Assembly: GCF_029227915.1 (NCBI RefSeq)
Contig: NC_079883.1
Span: 15,564,001-15,624,000 of the forward strand
Reading direction: 5' to 3'
Source: Hydractinia symbiolongicarpus
Lineage: Eukaryota > Cnidaria > Hydrozoa > Anthoathecata > Hydractiniidae
DNA: 60,000 nucleotides
Shown: positions 43,696-55,600 of the stretch, in pieces
How the letters are laid out: every line of letters begins with the position of its first letter
Position numbering within the stretch: the stretch's first letter is position 1
Program-made: the position numbers and the translations under genes
The notes under the pieces: model-generated
The model's database searches: none
What the model was told of the DNA's origin: nothing
What the model saw: only the letters and a program-made list of their open reading frames with translations

Positions 43696-46600
43696 ATGGC
43701 CAAGGTAGCTCAAGTTCAATACAATACTGTAAGTAGGAATTTAAATTTTGTTGTTGGACTATGTGTTCAGCATTTCTAATTCTTGCCACTTAGTGAAAGC
43801 TCTTTAGGAAACTGCTGTGTGTCACCTGAACATTTTAATTCTGTGATTTCATTTTTCTTGGTAACTTTCTCTTTCACCAGGCAACACAGAATAGCTATAT
43901 ATGACATGATATCCGGAGCTTTACATCTAGGATACAAAACTTTTTGGTGGCCACTAATCAACAGGATTGAATTTTCAGTTTTGCATGACTTAATTGAAAA
44001 CATGTTAGTAGTGTTTTATTCTACGAGGGTGCCGATAAGCCGCATACGCCGTAAAAAGTGCGGGCGTTTTCCGGCTAGTTCGGCGTTTTGTAAGAAATTC
44101 GGTATTCGCCCGAAAAAACCCGCATAGGCCCGAACAATGCCCGAAAAACAAAAGGAAACAGACACTGATATGATTCATAAAAACTATAAAAATTAAAATA
44201 AACTTACTATGTGGTAGCGAAGTTCTTAAAAGAACTGTTTTTGATGGTTCTTATCGGCACCCTCTTTTTATTCTACAGACCAAGTAATTATATACCCTTC
44301 TTTGCCTCTGATTTTTTTAACATGAACTCAGGTATATATATATATATATATATACTTTAAATTTAATCAGAAATTAAATGCTTATATATTATTCATGCTT
44401 AGTAAGTGAGTGCGAGTGAGTGCAAACCATCCCGTAAGATTCACATTCAAATGAGGCTATTATATAGCTATTAGATTCAAATGTACGACTTTCTAATCTT
44501 GTGCAAAGTGATAAACATGTCACAACTATACATTCAAAACGAAAAGTAAATTTATTTTTTTCTTAATTGGGTGTAAAATTATTTCTGTTAAGTGAAATAA
44601 GTACTTTTATATGCCAGTATATTTACAAATGTACATGCTTCGAATATGAAAACTTGCTACCCATGTTGTTGTTTTCCAATTATCTCATGCTTTATGTTGA
44701 GCATTGACACCTTTGTGCTGTGGGGTGATGGTAGCAGTTTTAAAAATGGGTGGAATTTTGCTTGTTTCAAGGCACATTTTCCAGATTGTTGTGTGTGAAG
44801 TTGTAATTGTTGACTCGCATTTGGGATGAAAATTTCAACATATTAGTTTTAAGTATTTAAGGATATGTAAAGGAAATCTCTATATATGTGTCCACCTTGA
44901 TTTTTAATATTTATATTTTTGATATGTCCACTTTAGGATGATATTTTCAATACATAAGTTTTAAGTATTCAAGAACATATAAACGAAATATTTATGCATA
45001 TATATGTTCACTTTGAGTTTTACAATGATAATTTCGACATAACAGTTCTAAAATTTTTAGGGATATGTAAGAGAAATGTCTGCGTGTCCACTGACTCAAC
45101 TTTTACAATGTGTGCACTTTATGATGTTTATCATTACTTATGTTACTTATGTTAACTTTTGAAGTTGTGGACGACGGACGTCAGTCACTTTTTTCTTTGT
45201 TGTTTTGTTTGCTCCATTCGTAGACTAAGTTTAGGTCTGCTTGCACATTTTCAATGTCACTTTCAGAGCTAACCTTCATTGTAAGTCTTGTATCATCTGC
45301 AAAGCTTGAGAGAGATGCGTCCTTTACAGAAAGATCAGGAAGATGAGCGGTCCAAGCGCACTTCCTTGTGGTACGCCAGAGATGACTTTTGTGGTGTGTG
45401 AGTGGTGACCGTTTACTGAGACGTACCCTTATTTTGACTTTCCCAAATTGAACTAGTTGAATGCTTTTATTTATGTATTTTATTGAAGACATTTTTAATA
45501 AAAAAAAGATTTATTTTGTTACTTTTAGGATAAAACTTTATTAGGATGTATATTTGACTAAAAGAAAGAAACTTGATTGTATTTTTTTGAAACTGTGGTG
45601 ATTTGGTAACTGTAAGTGGTCTAAAAAATTGCATCTTGACACGTGGAGGACGGGGATTTTCTTAAAACTTTCCTAAGATTTTAAGGTTGTTGAGGCTCAT
45701 TTTCTTATCAAAAAAGACATGTAATATCAAAAGAGATGCCTATGTATATGGTCATTTTAAGTTTTACGAGTTATGACTTTGACATATCTACTTTAATATA
45801 TAGTTTTGGCATATAAATTTAACTTTCTTTAAGAATATCTAAAAAGAAATATGAATGTCCACTTTGAGTTTTAAAATTTATGTTTTTGATATGTCCATGT
45901 TAGGATGATAATTGGGACATATTAGTTCAAGAATATGTATAAAGGAAACGTTTATGTATATGTCCACTTTGAGTTTTAAAACTTATGTTTTTGATATGTC
46001 CACTTTAGGATGAAAATGTCGACATATTAGTTTTAACTATTTCAAATATGTAAAAAGAAAATGTATATGTCCACCTTAAGTTTTAAAATTTATGTTTTTG
46101 ATATGTCCACTTTAGCATGATAATTTCGAGATAAAATTATTTTAAATATTCAAGAATATGTAAAGGAATTTCTATGTATGTGTCCACTTTAAGTTTAAAA
46201 ATTTATGTATTTGGTATGTCCACTTTAGGATGATAATTTTGAGATAAAATTATTTTAAATATTCAAGAATATGTAAAGGAAATGTCTATGTATATGTCCA
46301 CTTTAAGTTTTAAAATTTATTTTTTTGACATGTCCACTTTAGGATGATAATTTCGACATATTAGTTTCAACTATTCAAAAATATTTAAAAAGGAAATGTC
46401 TATGTATATGTCCACTTTGAGTTTTAAAATTTATGTTTTTGATATGTCCACTTTGGATGATAATTTCGACATATTAGTTTTAACTATTCAAAAATATGTA
46501 AAAAGGAAATGTTTATGTATATGTCCACTTTGAGTTTTAAAATTTATTTTTTTGACATGTCCACTTTAGGATGATAATTTCGACTAGTTTTAACTATTCG

Positions 46601-49600
46601 AAAATATTTAAAAAAGAAATGTGTATGTATATGTCCACTTTGAGTTTTAAAATTTATGTTTTCGATATGTCCACTTTAGCATGATAATTTTGAGATAAAA
46701 TTATTTTAACTATTCAAAAATATGTAAAAAGGAAATGTCTATGTATATGTCCACTTTGAGTTTTAAAATTTATGTTTTTGATATGTCCACTTTAGGATGA
46801 TAATTTCGACATATTAGTTTTAACTATTCAAAAATATGTAAAAAGGAAATGTTTATGTATATGTCCACTTTGAGTTTTAAAATTTATGTTTTTGATATGT
46901 CCACTTTGGATGATAATTTCGACATATTAGTTTTAACTATTCAAAAATATGTAAAAAGGAAATGTTTATGTATATGTCCACTTTGAGTTTTAAAATTTAT
47001 TTTTTTGACATGTCCACTTTAGGATGATAATTTCGACTAGTTTTAACTATTCGAAAATATTTAAAAAAGAAATGTCTATGTATATGTCCACTTTGAGTTT
47101 TAAAATTTATGTTTTTGATATGTCCACTTTGGATGATAATTTCGACATATTAGTTTCAACTATTCAAAAATATGTAAAAAGGAAATGTCTATGTATATGT
47201 CCACTTTGAGTTTTAAAATTTATGTTTTTGATATGTCCACTTTAGGATGATAATTTCGACATATTAGTTTCAACTATTCAAAAATATGTAAAAAGGAAAT
47301 GTCTATGTATATTTCCACTTTGAGTTTTAAAATTTATGTTTTTGACATGTCCACTTTAGGATGATAATTTCGACATATTAGTTTCAACTATTCAAAAATA
47401 TGTAAAAAGGAAATGTCTATGTATATGTCCACTTTGTGTTTTAAAATTTATGTTTTTGATATGTCCACTTTAGGATGATAATTTCGACATATTAGTTTTA
47501 ACTATTCAAAAATATGTAAAAAGGAAATGTTTATGTATATGTCCACTTTGAGTTTTAAAATTTATGTTTTTGATATGTCCACTTTGGATGATAATTTCGA
47601 CATATTAGTTTTAACTATTCAAAAATATGTAAAAAGGAAATGTCTATGTATATGTCCACTTTGAGTTTTAAAATTTATGTTTTTGATATGTCCACTTTGG
47701 ATGATAATTTCGACATATTAGTTTTAACTATTCAAAAATATGTAAAAAGGAAATGTTTATGTATATGTCCACTTTGAGTTTTAAAATTTATGTTTTTGAT
47801 ATGTCCACTTTAGGATGACAATTTCGACATATTAGTTTCAACTATTCAAAAATATGTAAAAAGGAAATGTTTATGTATATGTCCACTTTGAGTTTTAAAA
47901 TTTATGTTTTTGATATGTCCACTTTAGGATGATAATTTCGACATATTAGTTTTAACTATTCAAAAATATGTAAAAAGGAAATGTCTATGTATATGTCCAC
48001 TTTGAGTTTTAAAATTTATGTTTTCGATATGTCCACTTTAGCATGATAATTTCGAGATAAAATTATTTTAAATATTCAAGAATATGTAAAGAAAAATTTC
48101 GACTAGTTTTAACTATTCAAAAATATTTAAAAAAGAAATGTGTATGTATATTTCCACTTTGAGTTTTAAAATTTATGTTTTTGATATGTCCACTTTAGGA
48201 TGATAATTTCGACATATTAGTTTTAACTATTCAAAAATATGTAAAAAGGAAATGTTTATGTATATGTCCACTTTGAGTTTTAAAATTTATGTTTTTGACA
48301 TGTCCACTTTAGGATGATAATTTCGACATATTAGTTTTAACTATTTAAAATATGTAAAAAGAAAATGTATATGTCCACTTTAAGTTTTAAAATTTATGTT
48401 TTCGATATGTCCACTTTAGCATGATAATTTCGAGATAAAATTATTTTTAATATTCAAGAATATGTAAAGAAAAATTTCGACTAGTTTTAACTATTCAAAA
48501 ATATTTAAAAAAGAAATGTGTATGTATATTTCCACTTTGAGTTTTAAAATTTATGTTTTTGTTATGTCCACTTTAGGATGATAATTTCGACATATTAGTT
48601 TCAACTATTCAAAAATATTTAAAAAGGAAATGTCTATGTATATGTCCACTTTGAGTTTTAAAATTTATGTTTTTGTTATGTCCACTTTAGGATGATAATT
48701 TCGACATATTAGTTTTAACTATTCAAAAATATGTAAAAAGGAAATGTTTATGTATATGTCCACTTTGAGTTTTAAAATTTATGTTTTTGATATGTCCACT
48801 GTAGGATGATAATTTTGACATATTAGTTTTAACTATTCAAAAATATGTAAAAAGGAAATGTTTATGTATATCTCCACTTTGAGTTTTAAAATTTATGTTT
48901 TTGACATGTCCACTTTAGCATGATAATTTTGAGATAAAATTATTTTAACTATTCAAAAATATTTAAAAAAGAAATGTGTATGTATATTTCCACTTTGAGT
49001 TTTAAAATTTATGTTTTTGTTATGTCCACTTTAGGATGATAATTTCGACATATTAGTTTGAACTATTCAAAAATATTTAAAAAGGAAATGTTTATGTATA
49101 TGTCCACTTTGAGTTTTAAAATTTATGTTTTTGATATGTCCACTTTAGGATGACAATTTCGACATATTAGTTTCAACTATTCAAAAATATGTATAAAGGA
49201 AATATCCATGTATATGTCCACTTTAAGTTTTAAAATTTATGTTTTTGATATGTCCAATTTCAAATGATAATTTCGGCATTATTTTACTGACTCACTTGTA
49301 TTACTTAATTCTCTTTAGAGAACGAAAAGAAGTAGAGCTAATGATGTTAAATCGCCAAGACAAACTGCACTATATTATTGTAAAAGGGGAACTGATCCAA
49401 AATCATTTGTAAAGAAATGGATTAATGATCACATTGGTAAATTTGTTATTTTTTTGAATAACTGTTATAACTTAACTTCTTAATGATTACAGAATAGATG
49501 TGTGGTAAACATATATTTGTAGGATATGGTGTGTTTACAACATTGCCCCTGAAACATCACCAGTTTGTCCTGCAATATCCTGGAAAAGTTCTCACAAGAA

Positions 49601-52600
49601 AGGAAGGAGAGAGATTAGAGCTAGAGTATCCAACTTCCTGTGGATCATTTATTTTCTTTATGGACAAAAAGTGGTATGTCGAATTGAGAATGCCTTTTGT
49701 TTTCAGTTTCATTTGGGGAGGCACTTGAAGTTGGATCACATTCACCTAATAGCTAAGGTGAAAATAGAAGGTCTTATTTAGGAATTGGAGTGTAGATGTG
49801 TTTTATGTAAGCTTGACGTACCAAAGTAGCACCAGGAAGTTAAGACTACTTAGCTTTTACATCAAATTACATATAGACATAAACAATTTCTGTTTTGGAT
49901 TTTTTGCAATTTGATTTAAAACATCTTATGGTAAAGATAAAAACGAAACTACAAACAGTTCCCTTCTATAGTTCTCTATGTCTTAATATATTTTTTAAAT
50001 TTTTAGTGTTGATGCTACAAATGAGACCAGGCTGGGAAAATATGTGAACCATTCAAGTCATCGGAAATATTTGAATTGTTATCCAAAATTGATCGAGGAG
50101 GGTGGAAATGCATTCATATGTTTGTTTGCTTCCTATGACATTCCTTTAGGAACTGAACTGCGATACAATTATGGAATTTCAGGGCTAGAATGGCAAAAGG
50201 TAGCACACAATTAACAAAATTTATATTTTCCTCTTTTGAGTATGCCTAAGCTTGTTGTCTGCAAGTATGTTGTATGTCAAACAGCTTTTATTTTGAACAC
50301 AGCTTTCGGACATGTTTTAAAAAAAACTTCTAGGATAAAAGATATATACATATATGAAAGAACAGTCAAATAAAACTGTTTGTTTCTTGTAGGATCCAAC
50401 ACATAATATACCATTCAATTTAGAAGACCTAGTTTCAGATAGGCTAGTAAGTTTTTATATTACATGTAATAAATAGTAAGTGTGCATATAATAAGGTCGT
50501 CCATTAGCAATATGTTTTATCCATTTTCTAGTTTCTTGGGATCTTCCTTTTCTATGATATTTGTTGTTTCAGGTGTTGAGTAAGAACTTGACCTTGGTCC
50601 AAGGCAAGAATAACTTGACCTCTGATGTCATTGCAAAAAAGGTAAACGTGATAAAAAATAAGACACAGTTGATATAGCAAAACGAATGTTGTTTTTTGAA
50701 ATGTGAACACTGATAATATCTTCTTAGAAGGAGGATAATGACGAAAATGTGGGTATCATTACAGATATTCTCAAAAAATTGCTTGATGATGTGGTGGCAA
50801 CTCAGGTGATAAACTTGTTATATTTTCTAATTTTATAAAAAATTCAATGTAAATTGAAGTATGTAAAGTGGTAAAGCTACTACATTTTGCTGTTTAAGGA
50901 AAAGCATCACCTTATTATTTTTTAAAGGCCAGGTACAAAATCCCAGTTGAGCCATGGGCTGCCAAGTAAAAATGATTTTTTTTATTAGAGAATTGAATCT
51001 TTACATACCTGGTTCTTTTAAAATTGTTATTTTTGATTCAAAGCTTCTAAGACTCGTTTTCAGAGTGGCTGCTAAGAAATACAAGCTTTATGAAACATAG
51101 CACACAATCTGTTCTAGCATAGGAATAAGACAAACTTTTTTAAAAAATGTTGTAAATTGAGTGTGCCAAATCTTAAACTAGTTCTTGTTAAATTTAACAT
51201 TCTTTATTTTTAAGATGGAAAATATGGTGCCAGATTTTTCAGACAGTGAAGATGAGGGACTAAAATCAAGTGGCAACATGTATAATTTTTGTTTCTTTTT
51301 TCTTAATGTCACAGTGCTGGCAATGGAGAGTCTTGGTGTTATAAAGTTTAATATTATTTAAATTCTTTACGTCTTTATTTACTAGGTTAATAAATTTACT
51401 TCCCTTTATGGTAAGCCTATTTGAGTTTGGTGCACTATTCATGGACTTTTTAGTTTTGCTTTATTATTGTTGTGGTCATATATATTTCTATGATTACATT
51501 GACGGTTTACATAACAGAAATTACGGCACTAATGTTAAATTAATTTAAATCATAATTTGTTTGTGTTAGCATAATTGCTGATAACAATAAAAATGTTTGT
51601 TCTCCTTTTAGTCCATGGTTGAAGATTCTGAAGAGGCAGAAGATATTTCAGAGTTGGATACTTTGAATCATATTTCGTCTGTAAGTAATTTATAATTTTG
51701 CGTATTCAAGAAATTAAACCTAAACCTTTGTCCATATGAGGAAATCGGACTGGTATAGGCTTTTGTAATACATACTTTGTTGAATGTCATGCTTCCTAGA
51801 CATAATTGCATTTAAAATTACTATCAATTATATAAATTTAAATGCTCTTAGGTCACAGTTTCAACTCCGATACAGACTAGAAAACTATCAGTTCAGTATA
51901 AGGTATGATAGGAACTTCAAAACAACTTCCACAATTTTAATTCATTAAAATTGTGAAAATGAACGCTGTAAAATTTTCATGGTGTAACATTTTTCATTAT
52001 AAATCATAACGCCATAAATAGATTGAGTGATTTGTTTATTGCCGTCAAAGATACCAAACAACTGCTATTTTATAATTCAGTGGTCAATTCTCTAAGTTTA
52101 TAATCTCGCGTGTTCGTTTTTAAATTGAAAGTCTCTAGACGCTTGTTTGCCATAATCTAGGAAGTATAAAGATAGCATAAATATTAATTGTATGCCATGA
52201 AAAAATTCTGCTAACTAAATTTATTCTCTTCCCTTCTTTAATTTAATTTAACTTAAAAGTAAAAGTCACATTTGTCTTGTTCATAGGCTTCAGGTGTGCA
52301 AACAAGTATTGATAAAGGTAAAGCTGCCATCTACATTAAATTAATTTTCTATTAAGCTCCAATGTGACTGATTCTTTTTGCATTTAGTGCAATGATTTTA
52401 AGTTGTTATTCGAATTCTGGGCCTTCAAAAAATCCTTCTGAATAAAGCATGTTCTCATATGATATATAACTGGATTTCCAAAAAGGACTCTGTTGTTGTA
52501 ACTTAGAACTCATAACCTGCTCGCTTTTATTCGTAAATACTAACCCGCTCACCTTTATCAAGTCCCATTTTATAAACTGTTTTTATCTGTTTTAAAAAAG

Positions 52601-55600
52601 CCATACTGTGTCTGTTTTAAGTATTTATTTTAATTGGTCCATTGGCTAAAAAGTGTCCTTTGTTATTTTGGTTTCAAATAGGTTTAATTTTTTTAGACAA
52701 TCTTGAGGTTGATTTTACTACGGACAGTCCATCCATATGTGAGGTAACTTGATAGCAGCTTAGTGTATGATATTCCGAAATTCCATACAATACTTTGTTA
52801 TGCAAACGAGGAAAGTGTAAATGGATACGTAAAAATCAAAAGGTTTTTATCTTAATTGATCATAAGTATTTAAAGAAGATTTATGGTAAATAACACGTTA
52901 TGCTATAAAATTACCCTACTAAAATAAATTGTTTAATGCCGATTCTTTCAGATTTCTGTGAAAAATGATTCCGGATTAAATGTTGAAGACGATATGGAAA
53001 TCATTGATACAGACGAGGAAGGAAAAGTGGAGAACAGTATTGCTATAGAGGTAATGTTCCGTGGTCCTATAAGGAGAATGTTCGGTTTGCATAACTACAA
53101 TCTTTGACGTTATCATTTTTTTACGCATAGTGTCATTTCTCTTTCTTAATCCCTGACTTTTTTTACGCAATCTTTAAAATCCAAAGTTAAAGTTAGGTTC
53201 CTTCTAATTATAGGGTTTATTGGTATTTTATGTCGAAAGTATTAATCATATTTTTAAGTATGTACCTCTTTAGCCTTCTAAAATACCCGATGTTGTGTAA
53301 CTATTAGTTTGTTCTAGTTATAAAAAGCGACTCTATTTTATATATTATAATAAGGCCTAGAATTTACATCAAACGAACTAAAGGCGGCGTTTCATTTGAC
53401 ATTGGAAGGATATGACATGCCGTAGCAATCGAATCAAATAAGAATTGAACATAATGTATGTACATAATGTTGCGATTGACATCTTTCCTATAGCCTGATT
53501 TGTATCTTTATTAGAAGAAAGAAACATCTGTAAAGAAAAGCGCCAACGAGGTAGTGTTTATTTTTTGTTTATTTTAAAAGATCTTGACAAGATAATCCAT
53601 AACTTCACTGGATGCTAAAAATGTATTCTTATGTTTTGCACTTGATATATTAACTTTTATAACCTTTTGCTTTTTTTACTAGAAAGTGGGAAAATCTGAG
53701 GAAAAAGAAGCCAAACAGGTAATTTTATTTTTTGTGTGTTTCGTTGACGCCGTTAAGTCACTGCATTTAAAAGTTGAATCCAGACTCTTTGCTGAAACAA
53801 GAATAACTGATGCTCAAGAGCTTCTTTTTGTAATATTGGCTTCTTTCCTAAATTGCTTATTTGAACCCCTTTGTCTCCGACAAATCTGATAAATCTGATG
53901 CTAAACATTTTGTAAGAATAAACGGTTAAGTAGCTTAGGCGTGATGTTTATTCGTAGATAAACTCAAGACCATTGAGACCCTGTTTTGTTTGCGATAAAA
54001 AGATCAAGCATTCGAAATTAAATAGACACATCACTTTATGTCATAAGCATCATCCAGATGTAAAGGATGCTTTGAACATGCCTCGAAAAGAAAGACTGAG
54101 AGCCTTCGCTAACTTTCGAAAAATTGGCATATATAATCATAATGTTAAAGAAATTGAGGAGGGCGGTAGAAATTTGTTGCGTGAAAAGCAAAACGATTCA
54201 GATGACCCACTTGTTATGTGCACCACCTGCAAAGGATTTTATGCCAAAACCTTTAAAGCTAGGCACAAGGCAGACTGCTCAAAGAACTCCTGTCAATTTC
54301 CTGTTACAATTGCTCTGGATTGTACTAGTGATGAGTCATGGAAGCTATCGGATGATCAATTTAAGCAGAGAATTTTGAACATCATCAGAGACGATGCCGT
54401 TGGTACTCTTGCCAAATCGGATCCCGTTATTTTGATGGTTGGTCATCGCCTCTATGGCAAAATAAAAAGAAGACTAAACAAAAAGATGGAAGTTGAACGG
54501 TCTGTTCGAAGCGACATGCGTCGTCTGGCACATGTTTATTCCAGATTTAAAGATAGGGTGTTGGAAGTACCAAGAGATTGTTGTAATGACAAAAACAATG
54601 CTGGTGACATGTTTCTGAGGGAAAATTTTGAGGTGCTGAAATATTCTATTGAATCCTACACTCATTCTGATTTGGAAGTTCAAAAGTCAGGACTTAAGGC
54701 AGCCTTGTACTACGTGTTGAAAGACGCCGCCGAAAAACTAATTGGTTATTACCTTGGTAAAAATAATGATGTTGATGCAGAAAAAATTAAAAACTTTTTG
54801 GTATTGCTGAAATTACGCAAAGATGAAATATTCGCTGACGCAACGTATGATTTAAACATGAGAAGGAATGTAAAAACTAAAAAACCTGCACAACTTCCAA
54901 ACGAAGGCGATGTCCAACTAATTCGAGATTATGTGATTGAAAGGATACGCCACTTATCATCAGATCCATTTATCATCATGGACAGACATACGTTTGTTGA
55001 ACTACGTGATTGTGCTTGCACTCGTCTTGTGCTGTATAATGGCCGAAGAGGTGGAGAACCATCGCGTCTAACCGTTACGCAGTGGATTGAAGCTGAAAAG
55101 GATGAATGGTTAGACAAACAGCGGATACAGGATATTGCAAAAGAAACTAACTTAAGCAGTGGGACAAAGATCACATTTCAATCGGGAAAAGGAGTCAACC
55201 ATTTAGTTCCTGTTTTTATTCCTAAAGATACTGTTGCTGCAATGAAGTTGTTGGCTAACGAGCAAGTAAGGAAAGATGCTGGTGTCCTTGAAGAAAACTC
55301 ATACATATTTCCCAGTACCCAAGGTTCTGATAATCATTGCTCTGGATGGCATAGCTTAGATAATGTTTGTGCAAAACTTCCAATTGCCAACAGAGAAAGA
55401 ATTAGTGGTACAAGTAACCGACATCGCCTTAGTACCTTAATTGCTGGTTTAGGTCTATCAGAGTCCGATATGAGTTTGGCCTATGATCATTTTGGGCACA
55501 GTGAGAGAATTAACAAAACGATATACCAAGCACCAGCTGCTCATCGACAACTATTGTCAACTGGGAAACATCTATCTGTCCTTGATAATGGTGAGCTGTT

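Noticed and set aside
43783-44127. 114-codon plus-strand frame before the satellite
   Set aside because: It runs into the MITE, has no splice or homology support, and lies in intron 1 of the fusion gene.
44820-49270. Regular repeats considered as a CRISPR-like array
   Set aside because: The units are contiguous tandem copies without unique spacers, in a eukaryotic intron.
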